A stretch of DNA of 64,000 nucleotides from Hirudo medicinalis (taxonomy: Eukaryota; Annelida; Clitellata; Hirudinida; Hirudinidae), in NCBI GenBank assembly GCA_011800805.1, contig MPNW01000140.1, forward strand, positions 12,138-76,137. The letters are read 5' to 3'. A model generated the notes under the pieces. It saw only the letters and a list, made by a program, of their open reading frames with translations. It ran no database searches and was not told the origin of the DNA. Below are positions 35,116 to 57,500 of the stretch, one piece after another. Each line of letters opens with the position of its first letter. Position 1 is the stretch's first letter. Made by a program: the position numbers and the translations under genes.

Positions 35116-38100
35116 ATGACGGATACCCTTGGCATTTCAACAATTTTAGAATCTAAATTTGAGAGTGTCCCCATAACCAAAGACATCAAGTTAGAGTTGG
35201 AAACAAAAGCTGAGCAACGTTACTCAATTGAGCAAATTCAGAAAATAATAATTGCTTTACCTTTCTTTGAAGAGCAGCTGAATAAGAATGATGATAACAA
35301 TTCGCAAAGTAATTCCAGGATAGATGTAGGAAGAAGCATCAATGACAAAAGTAATTCATTTCTTAGTGAAAACAATGAGATTGATTGCAGGATACTTGCA
35401 GATGATGATTTATCTGTAAGCTTGTCAAAACTTGAAATTGATGAAAAAGTCCATTTGAGCAAAGTAAATGGTGAAAAAACAAACAACTCTCTTGGCACTG
35501 ATGGAGGAATACAGGATTGTGAAGTTATACCAAGAGGAAAAGAATGTAAGGTAAAAAATGGGACAAAACCATATAACAGAGACGTACTTCAGAATGCACA
35601 TGCTTACTCCAACTATCTTCCTAATCTTCCTTCACTAACTTGCTTCAATAATAATAATTACAACCCAGGATATAGACAAACATGCAATATCTTAAAGCAT
35701 GAAGATGGGTTTTCAGGTGGGACAGTTATGATACGGAGTCCACTCACCACAGTCCCTCATACTGCACCTCAGGTGATCAATCTGAAGCATGTTTCAGAGA
35801 TATGTCCTTCCAATAACACTTTTGGTCCTGTTCCCTACACACAACCAGAGACTTTACCAATTAATATGGCTTTGGAAAAGCAGATCATGCCAGCAGTCTT
35901 GCAACCTTCCTTGGATGAGGATTTGCAGTTTATAAGCTATCCATCATGTCTAAATTCTCCTCGATCAATGGAGCAAATTCAGTCTGGAGTAGATTGCAAT
36001 GATTCCAGCCTTGGAGATACCATTCTTAAAGAGATTACAGATATTTCCTCATGCCTAGGAGATAGTTGCTTCAACAAGAAGATTTCTTTTGGTGATTCTG
36101 ATCTTTCTTGGAAAACTCTACAATGTCCATCATTTATAAATTCTCCTCAGTCGATTGAACCAATTTCACCTGGAGTTGATGACTTCGATCTCGGGGAAGA
36201 CTTTTTCAGAGAGTTTACAGTTGATTCCTCTTGCCCAAGAGATAATGTTCGCTCTCTCTCTTTTGGAGACACCACTCCTCCCTATGATCCTTTAAATGAC
36301 ATTATAGTAGGGAAAGATGTGAATGGCGAATTCTTGCTTGTTGTGCAAAGTTGTGATGACGACTCTAGGACTAATGGTTAGTTATATTTTTCCTTTAATT
36401 GTTGCTGATCGATTGGGATAGGTTTTGATATTATAATCTTGCTTATTAATCCTTATAAATATTCGCATTTTTGTTTTAGACTTTATGTTCCAAAGATATC
36501 TTAAATGGGTTCAGAGGACTGAAATCAAAACGCCAGGTTGAAATTTAAAAAAAAAACATTTATTACTACAGAAGCATAATATTTAATTATTATTAATAAT
36601 TATTTGATGTCAAACAGGGAAACCTATATGCCTTAATGAAAGAAAGCTCTTGCTATGCAATAGATATTTCACTCATTTAAATTATTAATCATCATGTGCA
36701 GAGTTGTTTGAAAAATTTGATTGCATGGAATTTTAGCTTTCACATTTTAGTTTTTCTACATTTTTAATGGCTCAATTAGATTGTCGCGATTAATGAAATT
36801 TTGTTGATTACGAACCGTTCGCAGACAAGGACATCAATGCCTACAGAGCTATGGCTTCGTTGCCTGAGGAAATGTTGACAAAATCTGATGAACACGGCAA
36901 TACGTGAGCTAACGATCAGAATCTAAACTTTAATCTTGAATTACATATTCTATTATATCACATATTACATATTTTATGATATTGTCAAGTCCTATTATCT
37001 TTTTGGTCACCACAACTTCATTTCACTAAGTTTGAAATTTTGTTTCTTGTTCCTTAAATATTAAGTAGGTAAGCGTCAAAAGGAAATATGAATCAAGTTC
37101 AACATAATGACCGATGCCTGCGGGCAACCCGACGGGAATTTTTTCCTCCTAATTGGACTACATGCTTTTTTCCCTGAATTAAATTTTTTTTTATGTTGAA
37201 GGTTGATTACAGATGTGGTCTTAAAATGCAGCCCATCAACTTTCAAGGCTCTCTTGGAAAGATATAAAAGGAGTGGATTACTTTCAGAATTTGTTAACAA
37301 GAAGAATAAGTCCAATCGAGTAAGTTTTCTTTTAAGTTTGCTTTATTTCATTCACATTTATTTATTTAATTTCATAAGTAAGCAGTGAACAAATGCCTTT
37401 TACTTGTTCATGAGCAAATAAACGAGAAAATTTGTCAGAGAGGTTGTGACTCGAACATATCATTTACAATAGGTAGGGAGTAAGGTCGTAATCATTAATG
37501 AGGCAGGTGAATCGAATGTAGGTTGTGGGTGAAACATGTTATTAGGGGAGTTCCAAATTTTGTTTTGATTATGCGATTAGTGAAAGAGTATTTAGTCGTG
37601 TCTAGTGAGCAATAGTCAGGCCTAAGTTAAAACTGATGTCCTTTAGTGATGAATAATTAGTGAAGTCTGTTGATATCAAGTTGATCATCTTGCATAGTAA
37701 ACAGAGATCAGCTTTGAGACAGTGATGTTCAAGTGATTTAAGTTTCACTGCCTTGAGATGATCATGGTACCCTAGTTGTCTGACAAGGGATGATGGCCTT
37801 GTTAAATATCTTTTGAATCTTTTCAATGCTCTCAATCAAGTACTTGTGGTGAGGGTTCCAGACCTGACAGCTGCACTCAAGGAGTGGTCTGACATAGTCA
37901 CAGAAAGCTTTGATGAGAAGATTTACATCCCTAGACAAAATACAGTCTAATTTTATGTTATGATTTTTACTTAAATAGACCCCACTGCATTATGCAGTCC
38001 ATCTCTGTGATGCACAAAAGGTGAGACTCTTGGTTGAAATGGGAGCTGATGTGAACATCGATGTAATCACATCTTCTTGCGGGGTACAAAAATGGAAAAC

Positions 38101-39974
38101 AGAGTCCCTCATAAGCCATGTCATCTCCAAAGCTCGATCAAACACTTCCCTTCCCATCCTGATAGAACTGCTCTGTTCTCCAAAAGCAGATCTGATGCAA
38201 TTTTGTTCAGAAGGTTAAGTTATTACATTTAACCGCTATCTATTTAGAATTGTTTAGATGATAAACAGTTAATTTGAAGCTGGCTAAATGATTTATCTTT
38301 TATAATGGGTTTTTATCAATTTTGTATGACTAAGATTTAATTAATTTTCTTCATTGAATGTCTATGTAGTGATCTTCAGTCAGTTGAATATGGGTCAATA
38401 ATCTGTACTTGATATTAATATTTTACAATTGAATAAATAACCATCAGTACATGTGATTATGTCTGTTATTGTGAATAATTACTGTTGATAAATTATATTA
38501 ATTAAAGATATTCAAGCAACTGCCAACAAAACGGAACAGTTTAGGCATTCTAACCTAAGAAATCGTGTTCCAAATTTTTCAGTAGAATTTTTGCAAATCA
38601 TGACATCATTTAGGAGACTATCATTGTCCATATTTTATTAAGAATATCTGAAGATATTGGTGTTATAATTAGTCATTTGATTATGTCTTGCTCAGTTTTC
38701 AACTTTGCAAAATATAAATAGATTTTACTTTCTCTGGGTAAGAAAGCTCATGAGTTGTTGTTTGTATGTATTTCAGGTTGCACGCCTCTTCATACAGCCA
38801 TTTTGTGTCGAGATGTGCCACTCAGCGTATCAAAAGAGATTATTTATCATCTCGTCATGAGGGGTTCTGACATCAACATGCAGGTCTGAAAATAATTTCA
38901 TTGTGAGGCAGCTGATCTTCATGGTCATATTGCCAAAATATGACCACATTTCTAAGTTTTTGAAACATCTATGCTTATTGCAAGTGTAATAGCTTCTCCA
39001 AAATATTCGAAATGCAACTATAAATCAGCTGTTAAAGATAGAAATGCATGAAATTGCTTTAGTAGGTGAAATTGTGACAGACTTTATTGCAATAGTTAAA
39101 GTTCTTATGTAATTGTAATTAAATTTTTATTTAGTGATTTTTAGTTCCAAAAATTTAATTTTAAAATGTGGAAACTGAGCATTGCAAAAAGGATTATATG
39201 ATGAAATTCTCCAGAAAATTGCATTTCATAATATACATAATTCTTAAAATTATTTCAAATATTTAGTTATATATCTGAAATCTATGAAAAATTTTTTCCA
39301 GACATATTTAAATAGTGAAATTCCATTTGAAAGAAAATGGTAAATGGATCTTAAATTAAAATATAATTTATCAAAAACTTCAAATAATACACTGAAATCC
39401 ATCACAATGTTGCCTATCTTCAAGCTAGTACATGCACTCCTATTTTTAATGGCTTTAGTCGTTCTTTGAACATTTTAGCATAGTTTATCATACTTGAAAT
39501 TTTACTTTTACTACTATCTTGTTTTTGGTCTCATTGCCCATAACACATTGTAAGCACAAAGGAACTTTGTTCAAATAAATGGCACTACCTTTTGTTGTCA
39601 TTGTAACATTTTTTTAAGTCGGTACACGTAGGCTGATATTTCAGGACTCACTCAAAAGGACCCCCCTTTCTTGTGCAGCAGAGCGTGGCCACCATCTTGT
39701 ATCTCATCTGTTCCAGGCAATTAAGGCTGCATATCCAGTTAAACACCAAAGCATGATAAAGAGCATGCTTCAACCTGGATTCAAATTCCTCAGGATGGCC
39801 TTTGAACTGCATCACTCCGAGCCCATTGCAATGGTCGAGCTCATTAACTTGCTCGTGGAGCACGGTGCCGAGCTGACCCAGAAAAGTGCTGACTCTGAGC
39901 TCAAGGAAGAGCTCTTGAGATTTCAAGGAATCAAGATAAATCTTCTGACCAAAGGTTGCAAACTAGCAGCTTAA
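35116..39974 (+). CDS. Ankyrin-repeat protein with long Ser/Asn-rich N-terminus (possible IkB-like)
   Basis: Six exons join without a stop: 35116-36376, 36825-36903, 37202-37319, 37979-38213, 38777-38883, 39645-39974; 709 residues if the first ATG is used. Residues 1-420 are polar and apparently disordered, with two similar segments near the end of exon 1. Residues about 440-690 hold some five ankyrin repeats. The clearest are RTPLHYAVH...LLVEMGADVNID, CTPLHTAIL...LVMRGSDINMQ, RTPLSCAAERGHHLVSHLF and LINLLVEHGAELTQ. A disordered N-terminus followed by C-terminal ankyrins recalls nuclear IkB proteins (Bcl-3/IkB-zeta), but I cannot assign it. The frame stays open for 189 bases upstream of the ATG, through a hydrophobic stretch with no ATG. 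A further 5' exon spliced at an acceptor near 34991 or 35030 is therefore possible. Confidence 0.75.
37580..37925 (-). mobile_element. LINE reverse-transcriptase C-terminal fragment
   Basis: The minus strand reads FCDYVRPLLECSCQVWNPHH, then LIESIEKIQK, the classic thumb region of CR1-like LINEs (YVRPLLEY...VWSP...IE.VQ). It continues to 37602. It lies antisense in intron 3 of the ankyrin gene. Confidence 0.8.
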
Positions 39975-42403
39975 TTGTGTGCCTCAAGAGGTGCCCTTCA
40001 GTGTTTATTAATGAATGTAAAAGCTAAAGATTCAGATTTTTCTCATAATTTATCCCATGCTTTTACTAATTGTTGCATTTATACATTTCTTTTTATTTGA
40101 TTGCCTCTTGGGTACTGCTCTGGTTTGTACTCTGACTTTAAATGTCAGCTAATTGTAATTGTAATTTATAGGGCAGCTACAAAGGTAGTAAATTCACATT
40201 TTATTTGGCGATATTAGTGACGTGGCGTGTTGGTAAGGCCTCTCAAACTCTTTGACATGAGCTTTTCGTCACTTCACTAATTACTCACTTAATAGTGCGG
40301 CCTTCCCGACCATTCGTCGTAAATTGCATCTACGTAGCATTGTCATTAACATTTTAAACAAGTTCTCACCACTATTCTTGTCTGAAAATTTGTTGATTGT
40401 CTGCCAACAAGTGCTTTTCTAGGTCTCTCTCTAAAACACTCCTTCACTCAAACACTGATAAGAAATATCATTGTAGTGATTATATTGTAGCAATTCGCTT
40501 TAGACCTTCAGTTAGTTGCAGCTTATAAATCCTGTGGACTTCATTAACTTCTTAGTAAATTTTAAGCTTGACATAGTGAAGGTCACTTTTCAAGCATCAT
40601 CAAAATTTAGATTTTTAAATCCATTTGTCACTTTTACCATAATGAATGCTCCAACTGCATTTGAATCTTATTTCGGTTCAGACAGACTTACTTTTACCAT
40701 TAGTTAACTAGAAAGACATAGCATTTTCATTAACTTTCAAAGTTGTTCACTTTCAGCCTTATTTTTAGTTTCATTCTATTATTAAAGTTTAATTGTAGTC
40801 AATAAGTAAAATTAGGGCTAAATTTATTTATTTATTAACTTAATCTGTTAATCCTTTATACTTAATCTTTGTTTCAAGAGCAAAATCTCTATTTCATGTT
40901 TTGCTTTGTTTTTTATCCTAACATGTTTTCCTAGGTGCATTCATGTAATTCCCAGATGAATCTGTAGTGCTGTTTATGGGGAACATTCCATGTTTGATTC
41001 AACTGATCAATTTGAGCTTTTATAATTGTTTTGACATTACAAAATTAATAATTTTTTAAAATTTATTTCGAATAATGTATTTAAGCAGCCATCCGTCAAA
41101 CTTCAACAGAATGTTCGGCCAATCAATATAATGCTCCATCCCGAGGAGGCTTGCAGCATTGCCTTGCTAAGGTGCAAACATGTCCTTACGACTGTCAACA
41201 ATCGTTTGGTTTTTGACGGCATAAATTACTTTGAGTGCTGGTGAACAAAAACAAATTTGCAGGTGGTGCTTGGTGCAGTCAGTGGAGAGCAACATAATAG
41301 CTGGCTTAAACAAAATAACAAATAAACAAATTGGATGATGTCTCAACATAAATTTTACAAAATTTGGAGTAAGTCCACGAATCACTTTATCAGATATCAA
41401 AATAAAATGAGAGCAAACGAGGTCACAAACAAAATAAGTTTTCTTCTCAAGTTCTAAAGCAGCTCTTTAATGAAGTGGTGTATTAATGCTATAACTTCCG
41501 TTTTTATTACTTTACTAAACCGATATGTCGAAATTACCATTTCTAGGGCGAAAGGAGATACTTTCTATATTCAAGGCAGAGTAAATCAACAGGGTTATTA
41601 GAGATTAAATTTGAATTGCATATAAATGATTTGAGTCAGTAATAAAAAAAGTTATCAGCATTAAAATAACAATGGTTTCAAGAAAAAAAATTCATGCACT
41701 GCTTAGAATCACAATTAACTATAATTAGCAATGAAACTTTGTAATAGGAAAGGCACTCATAATCTCATAAGATTAAAGAAGAAAGATATACCTTGGTGAC
41801 GATCAAGCTTAGACAACCTGATTGAAATGATTTATTTATTATGTAATCCCAGGTATCACTAAGCATGAAAATATTTTGCAGTTGTAACTAGAGCAAATAA
41901 ATTTGAAATGTGCCAAAGTGAATAAATCTAGATATGTAAAAAGGGAGATTCTGGCTGTGGAATAAATGTGGCTTAAGTAACAACCTTTAACTGTTAAACT
42001 TAAGTATATTAATTATTTGAAACACTTTCTCCTTCTAAGTTTATAAGAATTTAATTTTAAAAAAAGGATAATAGAAGCCAATCATTAAACCCTGAAAATA
42101 GTAAATAGAGTTTAAATATAGTATGTGGTAAATGATGATTGAATATGCAAAATAAGCAATAATGAGAGGACATGTTCTAGCAGGTCCAAAGTGTTTGATG
42201 CGGAGATTAACAACAATGTGACAAAGCAGACAGAAATTCCATAGGATTCAGTAGTGGTTAAGATTATTCGATAGGCACTCATCCTCAAAAGATGACATAG
42301 TTACTTTAATAACTTAAAAACGCCTTCATTAAATAAAGAAGTATAAAAAGCCTACTCTGTTGAGGGCCAATGCAAAAGGAAGATGAAAAACTTCTAGATT
42401 CCC
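39975..42403. other. Intergenic, AT-rich
   Basis: Convergent gap between the ankyrin gene (+) and the LRR gene (-), so it holds two 3' ends. I see no further coding segment or clear mobile element in it. Confidence 0.6.
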
Positions 42404-44145
42404 TTATAGACGGTTTTCATCTGCCTCATCTATGGAAAATGGAAACTGCTCCTTTAGGCCATGATATGAAAATGCTCCTTTGGAAGGGGACGAGCCTCCT
42501 CTTTCTCCCAAGCTAAGGGTAGCATTTGCTTGTCTTTTCTTCCTCAACTTGTACATCGCGTACAAGATAACCAGGGCAAAAAGAGAGAAACTGATAAATA
42601 AAAAGATGACCACGGACAATATCTTCATGGAGGATTCCTGGGTGTGATTGCAATGATGGAAGAGCAAGTCTTCAGCATCTCTAAAGGTCACATTCACTGG
42701 GATCACACACCTGCAAAAATTGAAAGCATAATAACATAAAACATAGCCCTGGTAGACATTTATAACCACCTGAAAAATTATTCAAGCATACTGGTTACAT
42801 TGATTTATTAGCAAACTCAAGCAATTAATAATTTCAAGCATGAATAATAAGCAAAACTTTAATCATTTATTAAATTTTTAAATTATTTATTTTAATTTTT
42901 TTTAATTCAACTGCTCATTAATTTAACTTAAAACAAACACATTTTAAATTTAAAGAATCACATAATGTAAGAATTGCACCATACATGGCAATGCTAATCT
43001 AGTTTTGCCTCATTCCCATTTTGAGACAAAGTATTCTACCAATAATGCATTTACTTTACAGATTATTTAGGAGAATATTAATATTCTTTCCAAAAAAAAA
43101 CCAACAATGTCTCATTTTGGTGATTGACGGCTTTAAGTGTTGGATAGGCAACCATCCAGGAGTTGTCACAATTAGAACAGTTGATGGGGTTGCCATAAAT
43201 AAGCAGAGTCAAAGATATATTGTCATGAGAAAATTTATTGTCAGGCAATGCCTTGATCTTCAAATCCTTGAGCTGGTTGTGTGAGAGGTCAATCTTTTCC
43301 AGCTTATTTAAATTTTGGAAGCACTTTGACTTCACCTCAGATATGAGATTGCCTTGAAGGTTCATGATGACCAGAGTTCCACTAAGAAGTATAAAATCTG
43401 GCTGCGATACACTCTTGAGAAAATTATGCTCAAGACTTAACTGTTCTAAGGATGGTATAAATTCAAAAAAGTCAACAGGAATCTGAGAAATCTTGTTGTA
43501 GCCAAGGTTTAGTGTCTTCAAACTCATCAGTTGATGGCTATGGGTTGCAAATTTCTCAAGGCTTTCAATTCTGTTCATTGAGAGATCCAATAGGACCAGA
43601 TTTGAGAGTCCTTGAAAGGAACTTTTTTCAACTTTAACAATATTATTTTCATTCAAATACAAATAAGTTAGCTTGGGTACATTGTTTTCTGTAAAGAGCT
43701 GAGAGTCTATTAAATAAATGCTATTTGAAGCTAAACTAAGGTAACTAAGGTTCTCTAGACCTTCAAAAGTCTTTGAGTCCAGATCTATTATGTGATTATG
43801 GGATAGAGAAAGATGGATTAAGGATGCCAGGTTTGCAATCGCATCATCTAACACCAGACGAATGCCATCATAATTTAAATCAAGTCTAATAAGTTTACTA
43901 AAATTACGTAGCGATGGCAAAATTATGATATCATCATTCGAGATTTTCAAGGCTTCAAACTCTTTAAATGCATCAGGGATGTCTTTGAGTTTCGCATTAT
44001 CACACAAAATCTCAAATTGTTCAGTTTCCCCAAAAGGACACAACAAACATTTCTCAAAATAAAAAGTTTTACATGTTCCATTTTTTAACGAAAAGACGGT
44101 AACCGCCACATAAAAAAATACAAAGATTAAGCCTTTGAAAAACAT
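42404..44145 (-). CDS. Leucine-rich-repeat single-pass transmembrane protein
   Basis: Two exons (44145-43106 and 42710-42404) give 448 residues. The ATG at 44145 (context GCGACCATG) starts a signal peptide (MFFKGLIFVFFYVAVTVFSL). A Cys-rich N-terminal cap follows, then about nine leucine-rich repeats such as LTYLYLNENNIVKVEKSSFQ and LVLLDLSMNRIESLEKF. The C-terminal cap GNPINCSNCDNSW...CVIPVNVTF...C is completed only after splicing. This supports the phase-2 donor GTTGGT at 43105. A membrane helix (about 23 residues starting SVVIFLFISFSLFALV) and a basic tail of about 50 residues end the protein. There is no TIR or kinase domain. It is probably a cell-surface adhesion or recognition protein (inference). 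It is head to head with POLR3B, 373 bp between start codons. Confidence 0.88.
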
Positions 44146-44518
44146 GGTCGCATCTCTACCCGATCTTAACTTTACACACAAAATACTCGATCCAGATAAA
44201 AACACAAAAGCAAGAAAGCAACTATAAACATTTCACTAACATTTTAAATAAAATGAAAAAAACTGCATTCCAGAAGTAACGAATTAATTTGAGTTGATTA
44301 AATAATTATTAGTAAATTATTTTTATGTAGAATTTGTATTTTTGATTACAGAAAAACCTTTTACAATTTTAATATTTTAATTATATAATATTATAGTTTT
44401 TATAATTAAAAGTTTTTTCAGAAGTTAGAATGTGTTTTCAAAATAAAATTTAAAAGTGAATGAGGTTCAATTTGCCTACTTGTTTTTTAACCGGCGGTTC
44501 ACGTTCTGAATCGTCGAA

Positions 44519-53226
<8,708 letters not shown>

Positions 53227-53639
53227 AACGTTGTGCGTTATCCTCATATTACAGTCGTCAATGTGAATGACTGTCTGTTATTAACTGCCTCTTTTGTTGT
53301 TCAATAGACCAGATGTGCCACAGTTTTGGCATTGCTTTGAGTAGATTTGTGGTGATGCTGAGCTATTCAACTATGAGTTTAGAAAGCATGATGGTGGAAA
53401 GCACTATCGTGGAGCTCATGGACGTCTGAATGTTTAGGATTTGTATCGTCGCGATGCGTTTTAGGCTTATTACCTAATAACACTGATAAACAGCCACAAT
53501 GCTTCAGAAATAAAGATAGTCATACCTTACTAAATACGATAAATACTGATTACGAAAATGATATTTAGAATTGTTGATTGACTGTAGTGTTCAAGATATA
53601 CAATCATTTAGTGTATTGTACTAAAGAAACTACTGCGGA

Positions 53640-53975
53640 GCATACCGAAAGGGAATCATCAGAGTGTCCCCGTCACCGAGCGTTTCGGCCCAAACTCCTT
53701 AAGCTCTCGTGGGGGTGGGCCAAACCCGTTTGATCAGGCGGGTGTCCCTGTCGGGTATTACCCTAATGTTACCCATCTTCAGAACATCACCCATTATGTT
53801 ATCGACTAAAGACTCGCGGCGACCTTTGCACATCGACACCATATAATGCAAACTGAGCGTTATATTTTCTTTGTAGCGGTCGCCTTCACTTTGAAAATTA
53901 CATTCACCGGCCGCGCGCATTTATCGCATTAAACGCTCATTGCGTTCTATGTCCTTTGCCAATGCGCGCGCCATC
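53640..53975. other. CpG-rich island of unknown nature
   Basis: About 330 bp that is much richer in G+C and CpG than anything nearby, between the end of POLR3B and the KLHL gene. A 73-codon minus-strand ORF (53920-53699) contains LHYMVSMCKGRRESLVDNIM and has no family I recognise. It could be an unmethylated promoter-type island, an exon of an unseen gene, or inserted foreign DNA. Confidence 0.5.
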
Positions 53976-54529
53976 ACCTCAACACCCAAACCACACATCT
54001 TTTATTTCCTCGAGGGAACTTGCATGATGTAAGAAATGTGATTCATACAGATAATGTTTGCTACTTTTGTGGTGAAGTGACTTACATCTCAAAAGTGTCA
54101 TGTAACTGCAACGATAAGAAAGCCTTTCACCTTGGCCCCTCTGAGAGTCATTAGAGCATGGGGAAAAAATGTTCAGCATCAACCACTTTAAAAAAAATTG
54201 TAGAACAGTAATTATTTTAATTAAGTGTAATTAGTCAAAGTTAAGCCTTATGACGTCATTTATGGTAAACCTTTAAAAATATCCAAAATTTCTTGATATT
54301 TAAAATAGAAGGCGCTTGATAGTTATATTAATAATATGTCTTTGTTATTTCTTGGATGTCCTTTGTAAATAGTCGACGTATTATATATATTATTATATAT
54401 TGTTCGTGGTTGTGCTTGTATACCTAAGCTGGTATAACCTTCTTTTTTTTCATTACGAATCTAAACATTTGTCAAAATAGTAACAAGCGGGTCATATCAT
54501 ATGAGTGGTCATTAAATACCTTTGTCGCA

Positions 54530-57500
54530 ATGGATTTGGAATCGAATAATGAAGGCCAGTTTATTGAAGAGTATCATGCGGAATTCATGATGAAAAGAAT
54601 GAATAATTTTTTTGAACAGGAACAGGTGAATGTGTATTAACACTATTATTATTACGATTTATAACCTTTTAACAAAAAGTTAACAGGTCGATATATGAAA
54701 ACAATGTCATCTACCTAACTTACTTTGCTGCAGTCATTGATTAAATTTAAAATAATTTCAATACTTGCAAAGCTCTGTGATGTAATTCTGGTCATTGGAG
54801 ACACAAAGATTGGGGCTCACAGAGTTGTACTTGGTTCAGCTTCTGACTACTTTGCTGCAATGTTCACCAGCAATATTAGGGAAGCAACTGTGAGGGAGGT
54901 GACAATGAAAGATATTGACCCAGAATCACTCAAGTCACTGATCAAGTATATGTACTTAGGTACATATTCGGTACTTAATGCGGATGACGAATTTAGTACA
55001 AAGCCATTACTTAAAAAGGTGTTTAGTGTCAGAAATTTCATAAAATTTAACAGATTTCATTTTAAAAATATTTTTTTTTTAATCAAGTGGAATATTTGAT
55101 CTATTTACTTTGTTTTATCACTTTTCCACCATTAGGAAATCTGGAAATAAGGGAAGAAACAGTGGAGAGTCTAATGCAAACAGCCTGTCTTCTTCAACTG
55201 AACCAAGTTGTCGGTGCATGTTCAGAGTTCCTAGAAAAACAACTTCATCCCTCTAATTGCATTGGAATCAGACATTTTGCAGATGTCCAGGGCTGCTCCT
55301 CTCTTTTCCGGAGAGCAGATGATTTTGTGATCGTAAGTGTTTCAATAATTTCAAGAGCCTTGCTCTTAAATGGTTCTTAATAACATTATAATGTTATTAT
55401 TAATTAATTATAATTATTCAATTATGCATTTGTTTGAAAAAGTTCCATTAAATGTTATTTGAATAAATTGGATAGGAACACTTTGAGAAAATCATAAATA
55501 GCCAAGAGTTCTTGAAGCTGTCCTCCGATGATTTGTTAGAATTGTTCAAGAATGAGGATCTCAATGTCTCAGATGAATCTATTGTTTTCCATTCCCTTGT
55601 CCATTGGGCCAACAATGATCCCATAGGCAGAAAGCTCCATCTACCTAAGTTGCTGGCTCATGTCAAATTACCCCTTTTGGCTCCACAGGTTGTAAGAGAA
55701 ATTATTTGCTTGAGGATATTAAAAGTAGTTCAATTAGGCCTAAGACATTTTATTTTAAACTGTTATTTATTTTAATTTGATTACTTTAATATATTATTTT
55801 AATTTGCTATAAAGCAAGAATTGCCTCAGTACAGTCAGCGTGTTGCCTGTGCAGGTTGGCCGAATGGGTTGCAATCCTGCGGCGGTTATAGCAACAGCCT
55901 TAATGTGTTGTGTTCACAACCCAGCCTGCACCACCAGGGAGCGCCCTTGGGTGGGGGCGCCATGTAAATGGCAGATCGATTAAAAAAGTACCTTGTTTGA
56001 AAACATCCTGTTCGGATATATGAGGCACTCAAAAGATCGGATAAATACAAAGTACTGACGTTATCAATGCAAGTCCTGTACTAACTTACGTCATATGGAT
56101 GATCAGCATTGCTATACATACATTTAACATATCATATTAAAGTTCTTTTTTGTTGTCACTGGATTTATTGCTGTTGCAAGAAATGTTTCAATCTCTTCTA
56201 ACAGTTTCTAGCTGACCATGTGGAGATGAACAGACTTTTCAAGGATGAACCCTCCTGCCAAGAGCTCATCTTTGAAGCCATGAAGTACCACCTGCTCCCC
56301 GAGAGACGACTCACCATGCAGAACTGGAGGACCAAACCTAGGAAGTCCACTGTAGGTACTTTGTATGCTGTCGGAGGCATGGACTGTTCGAAAGGTGAGT
56401 AATTGAGTTATCAATTTGAACTGATGTACAACTTAACTATTGTTACTACTATGTTAATGAACTCAATTTTATACCTTTGGATTTAGGCTACTCTTGAAAT
56501 GTTGGTTCCCAAAAATTAAGATGCTAGTATACTTGTACTCAAGAAAAATCATACAAAATAAATTGGCATTTATAATGAAATGTGAAATTCTGACAGGTGC
56601 AATCAGCATCGAGAAGTACGATCTCCGAACTGACAGCTGGGTGGAATTTGCTAACATGAATGGTCGAAGACTCCAGTTTGGTCTTGCAGTCATTGAGGAT
56701 TGTTTATATGTGGTGGGTGGGAGAGATGGACTGAAAACACTCAGCAGCGTGGAGTGCTTCAATCCGTCCACAAAGACCTGGTCGTTAGTCACGCCAATGT
56801 CCACGCATAGGCATGGCTTAGGTTTGGATGGATTTATTTTTTATTTATTTATTCATTCAAAAGATCAAGTGCACAATTTTAAATTTTGTCCACATTGTGG
56901 TTGAATGATAACTGGAGTTAGCATTTGAGTATTGGCAGGTTGGCTGAATGGGTTGCGCTCCTGCATGCAGTGGTAATGGCACCAGACATAATGTATGGTG
57001 TTCGCAACCCGGCCTGCATCGTTAGGGAGCTCCCTGTATAATGGTAGATCGATTAAAAAGTGCCTGCACATCCTATTTGGATACATAAGGCAATCAAAAG
57101 ATCAGTTAATTGCAATTGCAATTGTTCTGGTATAGATGTAAAAGTCTACTTTTAAAACATCTTTAGTATTTGGTAATAAGGATTATTCAATGCATACTAT
57201 GGAAATGGTTCTTACTATTCTTCTGTTTTCCATCTATTAATTCCTTCTATTTCAATCTAATTTTAATATTCAGGTGTTGCGGTATTGGAAGGTCCCATGT
57301 ATGCCATCGGAGGACACGATGGTTGGTCGTACTTGAACACTGTGGAAAGATGGGATCCCCAGGCTAAACAATGGTGTTACGTTGCCTCGATGTCCACACA
57401 GAGAAGTACTGTTGGAGCCACTGTTTTGGGCAACAAGTTTGTTTTATAGATAGTTTAACTATTTTGTTTGTTTTATAGATAGTATATTGTTGCTGATGAT

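Noticed and set aside
34927..36381. Signal-peptide-like N-terminus for the ankyrin protein
   Set aside because: The frame begins at TTG, not ATG, so the hydrophobic run is probably intron or untranslated sequence. The first ATG is at 35116.
43078..44205. LRR protein start at 44205
   Set aside because: The codon there is GTG. The ATG at 44145 directly precedes a good signal peptide and has a better context.
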